Source of the DNA: an uncultured Rubrobacteraceae bacterium
GTDB lineage: Bacteria > Actinomycetota > Rubrobacteria > Rubrobacterales > Rubrobacteraceae
Length of the DNA: 12,671 nucleotides
Assembly: GCA_902805985.1 (NCBI GenBank)
Contig: CADCUW010000285.1
Location: forward strand, 3,505 to 16,175
Reading direction: 5' to 3'
The position numbers and the translations under genes are program-made. The notes beneath the pieces were generated by a model. That model ran no database searches, had not been told where the DNA came from, and was given only the letters and a program-made list of their open reading frames with translations. Below, one piece after another: positions 1-6,497 of this stretch (the first letter of the stretch is position 1; every line of letters begins with the position of its first letter).

Positions 1-871
1 GGTCACTTTTCGTTCGCTCTTGTTCGTGCCGGAAAAAGTGCCCGAATAGCTCCCGGACGACCCGCGCGGCCTTCTCGTTCTCCCGCGAGCGCCCGCCGCC
101 GCGGTAGACGTTCTCGAAGAGCCAGGTCCTGAGTCCCATCAGCGCCGCGTATCCTTCGTCCGAGAGAGACACCTCACCCTTTTGTTTAGAAGTAGAGATC
201 ATGTCCCGGACCAGGGTGTCTATCCTCCGGCTCATCTTCTGTCCGAGGGCGGAGATCGGACCCGCCGGCAGGTCCTCGAACCGGAGAATTCCCGCCCGCA
301 GGGCGTCGTCCACGTCGTGGTTGACGTACGCGATGCGGTCGGCGATGCGCACGATCTCGCCCTCTCTCGTAGATGGATAACCCTGTCCTGTATGGTTACG
401 TATCCCGTCTCTAACCTCTAATGTAAGGTTTAATCCGTCGCCTTCCCTCTCCAGGCGGTCTACGACGCGGAGTGAGTGCTCGTTGTGGCGGAAGGTTCGG
501 CCGTGCTGGGCGAGGGCTGCGGAGAGGGCTTCCTCTCCGGTGTGGCCGAAGGGGGTGTGGCCGAGGTCGTGGCCGAGGGCTATGGCTTCCGTGAGGTCCT
601 CGTTAAGGCCGAGGGCGCGGGCGATGGTCCGGGCGACTTGCATCATCTCCAGGGTGTGGATGAGGCGGGTTCGGAAGTGGTCGCCGTCGGGGGCGATGAA
701 GACCTGGGTCTTGTGCATCAGGCGGCGGAAGGATTTGGCGTGGATGATCCTGTCCCGGTCGCGCTGGAAGTCGTTGCGCACACCGTCCGGGGGCTCCGGT
801 CTGACCCTTCCCGCGCTCTCCTCGCAGGCCCACCCCCACTTCGGGATGGTCTTCATCTCCCCTGGCGTCAT
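1..871 (-). CDS. dgt: Deoxyguanosinetriphosphate triphosphohydrolase-like protein (3' end cut by window)
   Basis: This is an HD-superfamily dNTP triphosphohydrolase, a cytosolic family that splits dNTPs into deoxynucleoside and triphosphate and so controls dNTP pools. 290 codons are visible, with no stop before the window edge. The metal-binding pattern is clear: H72 in LIHTLEMM, H101-D102 in the signature GHDLGHTPFGHTGE (residues 100-113), and D178 in RIADRIAYVNHD. The conserved EVRDGIRNHTG lies at 152-162. The ATG (871-869) overlaps the recO stop as ATGA, implying coupled translation. Residues 146-170 are written in unusually AT-rich codons (see findings). In related genomes dgt often precedes dnaG; that lies outside this window. 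Family assignment is firm; the preferred substrate cannot be told from sequence. Confidence 0.93.
   Translation of the reverse strand, partial: MTPGEMKTIPKWGWACEESAGRVRPEPPDGVRNDFQRDRDRIIHAKSFRRLMHKTQVFIAPDGDHFRTRLIHTLEMMQVARTIARALGLNEDLTEAIALGHDLGHTPFGHTGEEALSAALAQHGRTFRHNEHSLRVVDRLEREGDGLNLTLEVRDGIRNHTGQGYPSTREGEIVRIADRIAYVNHDVDDALRAGILRFEDLPAGPISALGQKMSRRIDTLVRDMISTSKQKGEVSLSDEGYAALMGLRTWLFENVYRGGGRSRENEKAARVVRELFGHFFRHEQERTKSD
362..436 (-). other. AT-ending codon patch inside dgt
   Basis: Twenty-five consecutive dgt codons (residues 146-170) have A or T in the third position in 17 cases and include two TTA leucine codons and two AGA arginine codons. The flanking codons almost always end in G or C. 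The protein sequence here is the conserved GLNLT...EVRDGI core, so the reading frame is intact and only the synonymous choice differs. Confidence 0.6.
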
Positions 872-1623
872 GCGGGGCGGCGGGAGCGGGAGGAGAGCTT
901 CACGGCCGAGCGCGCGTTTCCGGGGGCGTGGGCCAGGACGTGGGCGCGTACGACGCGCAGCACGCCCTCCCGGAGATCCTCACCCTGCGGGGCATCACGG
1001 ACGGGACGTTCGATAGTCTCGCGGAGTCGCTCCAGCGTGCCCGGAGCCATCGGGAAGGCGTCCGCGGTGGAGGAGCGGCACGCGGCGCAGAGCACGCCGC
1101 CGTGCTCGGGGGCGAAGTGCAGGGGCTCTGCGGCGGCGTCGAGATCCATCTCGCAGTTCAGGCAGCGGTCGAATTGCGGGGCGTAGCCGGCGAGGATGGA
1201 GAGCTTGAGGCCGAGTGCCGCCTCGACCGTCTCGAAGCCGGAGTCGCGAGACTCGAGGGCGTCTAGGGCATTGTAGAGTAGGTTGAAGACGCGGCGGTCG
1301 GCCTCGTCACCGCCGGAGAGGGCGCGGACGCTGCCGACCATGCCGGCGGCGGCCTCGAAGCGGGCCAGGTTCTCGCGGATGCCGTGGAAGCTACGGAGCG
1401 TCTCGGCCTGCGTGATCGTGTCGAGGGTACGTCCACCGTAGGCCACGAAATCCACGCAGGAGAGGGGCTCAAGACGGGCGCCGAAGCGGGACTTGGTGCG
1501 CCTGATGCCCTTGGCGATGGCCGAGACGAGGCCCGCATCAAGGGTGTAGAGGTCGAGGATGCGGTCAGCCTCGCCGTAGCGGATGGACCGCAGCACGATC
1601 CCCTTACTCTTGTAGACCGCCAC
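868..1623 (-). CDS. recO: DNA repair protein RecO
   Basis: RecO is the recombination mediator that works with RecR to load RecA onto SSB-coated single strands and to anneal DNA. The 251-residue length is normal. The N-terminal OB fold starts with the typical YKSKGIVLRSIRYGEADRIL (4-23) and continues with GIRRTKSRFGARLEPL (39-54). A zinc site of two CxxC pairs is visible at C154/C157 (CLNC) and C179/C182 (CAAC). The start is GTG at 1623-1621. It lies inside the end of deoC (20-nt overlap), but a strong AAGGAGG six bases upstream supports it. The stop overlaps the dgt start as ATGA. Confidence 0.94.
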   Translation of the reverse strand: MAVYKSKGIVLRSIRYGEADRILDLYTLDAGLVSAIAKGIRRTKSRFGARLEPLSCVDFVAYGGRTLDTITQAETLRSFHGIRENLARFEAAAGMVGSVRALSGGDEADRRVFNLLYNALDALESRDSGFETVEAALGLKLSILAGYAPQFDRCLNCEMDLDAAAEPLHFAPEHGGVLCAACRSSTADAFPMAPGTLERLRETIERPVRDAPQGEDLREGVLRVVRAHVLAHAPGNARSAVKLSSRSRRPA

Positions 1624-2311
1624 CCTCGGCCTCCTTCATCACCGCCACGCTGGAACTCATGCCGAGCCTGGAGGCGCCGGCGTTGAGGATGTCCAAAGCG
1701 TCCTCGAGGGTACGGATGCCGCCAGAGGCTTTCACGGCCAGGCCCTCCGGCGCCTCCTCGCGGAGCAGGGCGACGTCCTCAACCGTGGCGCCGCCGGGGC
1801 CGAAGCCCGTCGAGGTCTTCACGAAGTCCGCGCCGCTGGCGGCCGCGATCTGGGTGGCGAGCCGCTTCATCTTGTCCGTGAGGTAGGCCGTCTCGATAAT
1901 GACCTTCATCACCACGTCGTTGAGGCCGTTGTTCATCGCGACGACGCTCACCTCCTGGGTGAGGCTCGCGAGCTCGCCGGCGACGTAATCGAACTCTTCG
2001 GAGAGGAGCTTTGAGATGTTGATCACGACGTCTAGCTCCGAGGCGCCGCGCGTGATCGCCTCCCGCACCGCCGCGGTCTTGACGGACGTCGCGTCGTTGC
2101 CGAACGGAAACGAGACTACCGTCGCGACCTTCACGTCCGTTCCGCGAAGCTCCTTTGCGGCGAGCCGCACGTAGCACGGCGGGATACACACCGCCGCGAA
2201 GTGGTAGTGGGCCGCCTCCTCGCAGATCCTCCTGATCTCTTCCTCGGTGGCGTCCGGCTTCAAGAGGGTGTGGTCCACCGTCTTCGCGAACTCCCGCACC
2301 CTCATCGCCAA
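1604..2311 (-). CDS. deoC: Deoxyribose-phosphate aldolase
   Basis: DeoC cleaves 2-deoxyribose 5-phosphate into glyceraldehyde 3-phosphate and acetaldehyde in deoxynucleoside breakdown. The class I aldolase barrel is complete: DHTLLKPDAT at 13-22, ELDVVIN with the acidic residue D94, the Schiff-base lysine K165 in FVKTSTGFG, and the second lysine K194 in VKASGGIRT. Length is 235 residues from TTG 2311, or 233 from the in-frame ATG at 2305. A GGGGAG at 2325-2320 is 8 nt from the TTG and 14 nt from the ATG, so TTG is slightly favoured. The gene sits between era and recO, where Firmicutes blocks normally have none. It follows cdd by one gene, so both deoxynucleoside catabolic enzymes are in one transcription unit. 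It overlaps recO by 20 nt. Confidence 0.95.
   Translation of the reverse strand: MAMRVREFAKTVDHTLLKPDATEEEIRRICEEAAHYHFAAVCIPPCYVRLAAKELRGTDVKVATVVSFPFGNDATSVKTAAVREAITRGASELDVVINISKLLSEEFDYVAGELASLTQEVSVVAMNNGLNDVVMKVIIETAYLTDKMKRLATQIAAASGADFVKTSTGFGPGGATVEDVALLREEAPEGLAVKASGGIRTLEDALDILNAGASRLGMSSSVAVMKEAEGGGLQE
1630..1636 (-). promoter_or_regulatory. Ribosome binding site of recO
   Basis: The minus strand reads AAGGAGG, ending six bases before the GTG at 1623. It lies within the last codons of deoC and decides in favour of this GTG start. Confidence 0.8.
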
Positions 2312-2347
2312 TTCCGCTTCTCCCCGCTAGACGCCACGAACGGGATG

Positions 2348-2353
2348 ATTATA
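2348..2353 (-). promoter_or_regulatory. Possible -10 element for deoC
   Basis: The minus strand reads a perfect TATAAT that overlaps the TAA stop of era. A start of transcription near 2341 would leave a leader of about 30 nt containing the deoC ribosome binding site. No good -35 hexamer is visible at 16-18 bp (the sequence there is GAAGTT), so this is only a candidate internal promoter. Confidence 0.35.
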
Positions 2354-3266
2354 AACCCAACCGCTCCAGGAACTTCTTGTCGCTGCGCCATCCAGGGCTG
2401 ACCCTCACTTTCAGGTCGAGGTAGATCTTCGTCCCGAGCAAGCGCTCGACGTCGCGGCGGGCCTCGGTGCCGATCTTCTTGATCGTCTTGCCGCCCTTGC
2501 CGAGCACGATCATGCGCTGGGTGCCCCGCTCGACGTGGATGATGGCGTAGACGACGGTGACGTTCTCCTTGCGCTCGACCTCGTCCACCTCGACCATGAC
2601 CGCGTGGGGCACCTCCTCCCGCAGCTCGTTCAGGGCCTTCTCCCGGATGTACTCGGCCAGGATCAGGGACTCCGGGTAATCCGTCACGGTCCCTTCGGGG
2701 AAGTACTTGGGACCGGAGGGGAGCATCCGGACGACGGCCTCCATCAGGGCGTCCACGTTCGTGCCTTCGGAGGCGCTGATCTGGAAGACTTCGCGCCAGT
2801 CCCCAAGCTCGGAGATGCCCTGTATGGCGGGCAATGCCAGGATCGGTTTCTCGAGGAGATCCACCTTGTTCAGGCAGACCATCGCCGGGGTGCCGCTGTT
2901 GGCGACCAGGCGGGCGACGTAGCGGTCGCCGGTGCCGATGCCTTCGGCGGCCTGCTGGGCATCCAGCAAGAACAGCACGATGTCCGACCCCGCGAGGCTG
3001 TCCACGACCTGCTCTTGCATGCGGGCGCGTAAAGTGTCGCGGGGCTTCTGGGAGCCGGGGGTGTCCACGAAGATGGCCTGGTAGTTCCTGCCGTTGCGGA
3101 CGCCCCGGATCGGGCTTCGCGTCGTCTGCGGCCTCGGGGAGGTGATGGAGACCTTCTCCCCCACGAGCCGGTTGACCAGGGTGCTCTTGCCGACGTTCGG
3201 CCTGCCGACGACGGCGATAAAGCCGCTCCTGTGCCCGTTGGACCCGTTGACGTCGGGATCCCTCAC
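2349..3266 (-). CDS. era: GTPase Era
   Basis: Era is the essential GTPase that binds the 3' end of 16S rRNA during small-subunit maturation. All G motifs are present: G1 GRPNVGKS (21-28), the threonines T48/T49 of G2, G3 DTPG (68-71), G4 NKVD (133-136) and a SAS G5. The C-terminal KH domain shows GKGGKTIKKIG. I chose the GTG at 3266-3264, which overlaps the cdd stop as GTGA and gives 305 residues, a normal Era length. The frame stays open further upstream, but that part lies inside cdd and reads as low-complexity shadow. There is no strong ribosome binding site, so coupling to cdd is likely. A leading stretch of about 14 residues before the G domain is ordinary. Confidence 0.95.
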   Translation of the reverse strand: MRDPDVNGSNGHRSGFIAVVGRPNVGKSTLVNRLVGEKVSITSPRPQTTRSPIRGVRNGRNYQAIFVDTPGSQKPRDTLRARMQEQVVDSLAGSDIVLFLLDAQQAAEGIGTGDRYVARLVANSGTPAMVCLNKVDLLEKPILALPAIQGISELGDWREVFQISASEGTNVDALMEAVVRMLPSGPKYFPEGTVTDYPESLILAEYIREKALNELREEVPHAVMVEVDEVERKENVTVVYAIIHVERGTQRMIVLGKGGKTIKKIGTEARRDVERLLGTKIYLDLKVRVSPGWRSDKKFLERLGL

Positions 3267-3667
3267 AGGTGTTCCGGCCCGAAGGAGTTGGGCAGTATCT
3301 CCTCGAAGGGGTAGCGGCGTAGGCCCGAGGCGTCCTCCACCACGACCTCCTCGCAGCCGAACTCGCGCAGGAACTGCCGGCAGGCGCCGCAGGGGAAGCA
3401 CGGCGAGGTGTTCGGGCTGAAGACCGCGACGGACTTGATGCGCCGGTCGTCGGGGCTGGCAGAGACCATGCTCGTCGCGGCGTTGCGCTCGGCGCAGATG
3501 GAGAGGCCGTAGGAGGCGTTCTCCACGTTGCAGCCGGCATGAACGGCGCCGCCCTCCGTCAGGATGGCAGCACCCACGAGAAAGTTGCTGTAGGGGGCGT
3601 AGGCGGTCCGGGCGGCCTCGCGGGCCGCGTTCATCAGGGAGTCCACGCTAAGAGTCCTCTCCGTCAT
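3263..3667 (-). CDS. cdd: Cytidine deaminase
   Basis: This is a small homotetrameric-type, zinc-dependent deaminase converting cytidine and deoxycytidine to uridine and deoxyuridine in pyrimidine salvage. It has 134 residues, the usual size. The zinc ligands are C58 in CAERNA and C93/C96 in PCGACRQ, and E60 is the catalytic proton shuttle. The N-terminal AYAPYSNFLVGAA and GCNVENASYG segments form the nucleoside pocket. The ATG at 3667 overlaps the stop of the upstream dgkA-PAP2 gene (ATGA), and the end overlaps era (GTGA). The position between dgkA and era matches Gram-positive gene order. Confidence 0.96.
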   Translation of the reverse strand: MTERTLSVDSLMNAAREAARTAYAPYSNFLVGAAILTEGGAVHAGCNVENASYGLSICAERNAATSMVSASPDDRRIKSVAVFSPNTSPCFPCGACRQFLREFGCEEVVVEDASGLRRYPFEEILPNSFGPEHL

Positions 3668-4398
3668 AAGAGTTGGAAGATCGCAACGGTGGTCAGGGAG
3701 CCGATCACGGCCCCGACGACCACCTGGTACGGGTTGTGGATGCCGCTCTCGATGCGGCTCTGGCAGACGAGGAGGGCCATGAGGAGTGAGATCAGGGAGA
3801 CCAGCCCCGCGTAGCGCCCCTCCGCGGCTATAAAGCTGGCGGCGACCCACCCCGCGAAGGCCACGGCCGCGTGCCCTGAGGGCATCCCCCCGTAGAACGA
3901 GTTCGGCGAGCGCGTCAGGGCCTTGCCGAGCACCACGGCGAGGACGACGACGCCCAAGGAGACGAGGGTCAGGTGGCCCGGCCAGCGGCGGATGCTATTG
4001 AGGGTATCCATCGAGAGCGGGCCGAGGTCGTCCGCCAGGATCAGGTACCCGACGAGGACCGCCCCCACGCTGGAGACGAGCACCGCCCCGGCAGAGACGT
4101 CCTTGGCGAGCTTGGCGAGCGGGTGGTACTCGCTGGTGACGAGGTCCACCACGAACTCCATGGCCGTGTTGAGCATCTCCGTGACGAAGACCACGAGGAT
4201 GGTCAGCACGAGCACGGCCAGCTCCAGCTCGCTGACGTCGACGAGGAGGCTGCCGATCAGCACGCCTACCGCGGCGACGACGTGGAAGCGCATGTTTCGC
4301 TGGGTGCGGACGGCGGAGATCATCCCTCGGTAGGCGTGCTCGAAGCTGCGCCCCACCCCCTGCTGGCCCTTCGCAGACCCCTGGACCTTCTTAGCCAC
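3664..4398 (-). CDS. Fusion of undecaprenol/diacylglycerol kinase with PAP2 phosphatase domain
   Basis: This 244-residue membrane protein joins two enzymes. Residues 18-125 form a DgkA-type kinase: the RNMRFH loop (34-39) and the catalytic EMLNTAMEFVVD helix (74-85, E74, N77, E81) are typical, with membrane helices around 40-55, 58-85 and 103-122. Residues 140-244 form a PAP2 phosphatase: K159/R163, PSGH (173-176) and SRIESGIH (214-221), again with several helices. The PAP2 triad aspartate expected four residues after H221 is Q225. A plausible role is recycling of undecaprenol and its (pyro)phosphate for wall synthesis. That is inferred from the two domains and from Firmicutes dgkA, which is an undecaprenol kinase in the same position. 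The GTG start overlaps the ybeY stop by 8 nt and has GGAGAG five bases upstream. Confidence 0.9.
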   Translation of the reverse strand: MAKKVQGSAKGQQGVGRSFEHAYRGMISAVRTQRNMRFHVVAAVGVLIGSLLVDVSELELAVLVLTILVVFVTEMLNTAMEFVVDLVTSEYHPLAKLAKDVSAGAVLVSSVGAVLVGYLILADDLGPLSMDTLNSIRRWPGHLTLVSLGVVVLAVVLGKALTRSPNSFYGGMPSGHAAVAFAGWVAASFIAAEGRYAGLVSLISLLMALLVCQSRIESGIHNPYQVVVGAVIGSLTTVAIFQLL

Positions 4399-4810
4399 CG
4401 GCTCTCTCCATGACGGCTCGCTGCACCCCGGACATCTCGCTCGCCTCGAAGTCGTCCCCGTGGTCCATTCCGGCGAGGTGCAGCGCGCCGTGAACCACCA
4501 ACTCCTCGACGGGCATCTCGGCGCTCTCTGGGCAGATCACAACCTCCCCCACCATCTCCCCGTAGGGCCCGTCCACCTCGAAGGAGAGCACGTCGGTCTC
4601 GGTATCCCTGCCCCGGAACCGTGAGTTGAGGGACCTGATCGTCTCCGGCCCGACGAGGGCCACGGAGACCTCGCCGACACGGTCGAGGTCGAGACCCCGC
4701 TCCCGGAAGGCGGCGGCGAAGAGTTCGGTAGCGCGGTCCGCGGTGAGCCCGCCGTAGTCGATCTCATCGAGCAGCTCGACGACGAACGGCGTGGAACTCG
4801 CGCTACTCAG
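4391..4810 (-). CDS. ybeY: Endoribonuclease YbeY (CTG start proposed)
   Basis: YbeY is a zinc-dependent single-strand endoribonuclease needed for 16S rRNA 3'-end maturation and ribosome quality control. The signature HGALHLAGMDHGDD (107-120) supplies the three zinc histidines H107, H111 and H117, with Met where most homologues have Tyr. NSRFRGRDTETDVLSF (62-77) is the typical central motif. No ATG, GTG or TTG occurs in this frame near the conserved N-terminus. The first canonical start, GTG at 4663, would delete the first 49 residues, including FVVELLDEID. A CTG at 4810-4808 overlaps the pgpH stop as CTGA, matching the NTGA junctions elsewhere in the window, and gives 139 residues. The loop between the CPES segment and the HG motif looks shorter than usual. 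Identity is sure; the start is inferred. Confidence 0.85.
   Translation of the reverse strand: MSSASSTPFVVELLDEIDYGGLTADRATELFAAAFRERGLDLDRVGEVSVALVGPETIRSLNSRFRGRDTETDVLSFEVDGPYGEMVGEVVICPESAEMPVEELVVHGALHLAGMDHGDDFEASEMSGVQRAVMERAGG
4404..4409 (-). promoter_or_regulatory. Ribosome binding site of the dgkA-PAP2 gene
   Basis: The minus strand reads GGAGAG five bases before the GTG at 4398. It lies within the last codons of ybeY and supports the GTG start. Confidence 0.65.
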
Positions 4811-6483
4811 CCCGCGCCGCCCGGGGCCCGCCTGGACTCGTCCCCCTCTATCTCCTTGCGGGACGCCGTTGTACCGTTGGGTTTACCGTTAGGTTTGCCG
4901 TTGAACTTATTGCCGTTGGGTTTGCCGTTGCGGGCGTCGGCGCCGCCGGGATACTCGATGCGCGGCCCGAGAAAGCCGACGAGCGCTTCGAGTATGGCCT
5001 CACCGACCTGGTGGATCTCATGCATCGTCAGGGCGCACTGGTCGAACTGGCCGTCGTCGAGCTTCCGGTTGATGGTGTCTGTGACGACGTCCTCTATCCG
5101 CTTGGGGGTCGGTTTGGGAAGGGACTTCACCGTCGCCTCGATAGAGTCGGCCAGCATAACGATGCCGGCCTCCTTGCTCCGGGGGAGGCCGCCCGAGTAG
5201 CGGAAGTCCGCCTCGTTGACATTATCGCCGTCCATCTCGAGCGCCTTGCGGTAGAAGTACTCGATGCGGGTCGTGCCGTGGTGCTGGGCGATGATGTCCA
5301 GGATCTCCTGCGGCAGGCCCCAGGCGCGGCCCATCTCCAGCCCGTCCTTGACGTGGCGCCGGATCACCTTGGCCGACAGCGTCGGGGAGAGGGCGTCGTG
5401 GGGGTTGATCTGGCCGATCTGGTTCTCGATAAAGTAGGCCGGGTGCTCCATCTTGCCGATGTCGTGGTAGTAGGCGCCTACGCGCGCCAGCAAGGCGTTC
5501 GCCCCGATCCTCTCGGATGCGTTCTCCGCCAGCGTCCCGACCTGCATAGAGTGCGTGAACGTGCCAGGCGCCTTCTGGAGAAGCTTGTGGATGAGGGTGT
5601 TGCTCGTGTTGGAGAACTCGAGCAGCTTCATGGGCGTCAGGATGTTGAAGGCGTCCTCGAGCACCGGCAGAAGCACCATCGCCAGCATGAGCGAGAGCAG
5701 CCCGCTCCCGAGGCCGAGCACGCCCTGCCCGATCGCGTCGCCGAAGTCCAACCCTCCGATAAGGCCAACGGCAAACGTGACCACCCCCGTCACAGCGGCG
5801 ATGAAGAGCCCAGCCTTCAGCAGCCGCTGCCGGGAATCGACCCTCACGACGGTGTAGATGGCGAAGCCCGAGGAGAGGAGCAGGGAGGTAGTGAGAAGGA
5901 AGTCGTTGCCGCTCATGATCCCGATGTTGACGGAGGTCACGACGACCATGAGGAACATCAGCCGGGGACCTAAGAGCATGGTGCCTATGACCGAGAGGCC
6001 CGCGATCGGCGTCAGGTACTCGTTGAAGTTTAGCTCCGTGAAGAACCGGGCCAGCGCGGTGAACAGGATCGTCAACGAGGCGGCGAGGGCTATTCGGATC
6101 GCCGTGTTGGTCTTGAGGATGCGGATCCCGAATCGCTCCAGGAAGTACCAGGCTATGCCGAGCTCTATGGCGACGACCATCGCCACCCCGAGCAGCACGG
6201 TCCAGGGGTTCGGGTTGGGGTCGAGCAGCAGGGCTTCAATGCGACTCAGGTTGCCGCTCTGGATGATGCCCTCTGGCACGTTCCGCTCTATGGGCGGGCG
6301 CGACCCGACGCCGATCAGAGCCGTCAGCGCGACCCAGGTGACGACCGTGAGCACGACGTAGAGCCGCATGGTCGGGACGTCCTCGATCCAGGCCCGGAAA
6401 CGCTCGGAGCGCGTCGGCGGCCGGTGGAGGTCGTCCACGCGTGCCCCGAGGGGCGGGTTAGGCAAGCTTCTGTTGAGCCTCAT
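4807..6483 (-). CDS. pgpH: 7TM-HD phosphohydrolase, PgpH-like (probable cyclic di-AMP phosphodiesterase)
   Basis: This is a 558-residue polytopic membrane protein with a cytosolic C-terminal HD domain. In characterised PgpH proteins this domain hydrolyses cyclic di-AMP. The HD residues are H311, H340-D341 (GAYYHDIGKMEHP), H377, H401/H402 (QHHGT) and D446 (MLADSIEA). Membrane helices run at about 40-60, 95-114, 129-148, 158-185, 197-213, 222-243 and 253-275, giving seven. Only some 35 residues separate the first two helices, so the large extracellular domain of Firmicutes PgpH (about 700 residues in total) is absent. The tail (519-538) is an Asn-Gly-Lys-Pro repeat followed by a charged end. 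The ATG lies 14 nt after the phoH stop, and the gene ends in a CTGA overlap with ybeY. Activity on cyclic di-AMP is inferred from the family. Confidence 0.88.
   Translation of the reverse strand: MRLNRSLPNPPLGARVDDLHRPPTRSERFRAWIEDVPTMRLYVVLTVVTWVALTALIGVGSRPPIERNVPEGIIQSGNLSRIEALLLDPNPNPWTVLLGVAMVVAIELGIAWYFLERFGIRILKTNTAIRIALAASLTILFTALARFFTELNFNEYLTPIAGLSVIGTMLLGPRLMFLMVVVTSVNIGIMSGNDFLLTTSLLLSSGFAIYTVVRVDSRQRLLKAGLFIAAVTGVVTFAVGLIGGLDFGDAIGQGVLGLGSGLLSLMLAMVLLPVLEDAFNILTPMKLLEFSNTSNTLIHKLLQKAPGTFTHSMQVGTLAENASERIGANALLARVGAYYHDIGKMEHPAYFIENQIGQINPHDALSPTLSAKVIRRHVKDGLEMGRAWGLPQEILDIIAQHHGTTRIEYFYRKALEMDGDNVNEADFRYSGGLPRSKEAGIVMLADSIEATVKSLPKPTPKRIEDVVTDTINRKLDDGQFDQCALTMHEIHQVGEAILEALVGFLGPRIEYPGGADARNGKPNGNKFNGKPNGKPNGTTASRKEIEGDESRRAPGGAG
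4874..4930 (-). repeat. 12-bp tandem repeats encoding an NGKP tail
   Basis: Near-identical 12-bp units (plus-strand ccgttgggttta and variants) start at 4874, 4886, 4898 and 4913, with a 3-bp insertion before the last unit and a half unit at 4925-4930. They encode repeats of Asn-Gly-Lys-Pro near the C-terminus of the PgpH-like protein. Confidence 0.8.
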
Positions 6484-6497
6484 GGTCGAGCCCGCCT

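Noticed and set aside
2302..3540. Minus-strand open frame of about 410 codons across era and cdd in another frame
   Set aside because: It is Arg/Pro/Gly-rich and crosses two real genes with all motifs in the other frames. It is a shadow.
5011..5973. Long plus-strand open frame (about 320 codons) opposite pgpH
   Set aside because: It is the antisense shadow of a GC-rich gene. The composition is low-complexity (Arg, Asp, Glu, His, Gly), with no recognisable domain, while the minus strand carries a clear HD protein.
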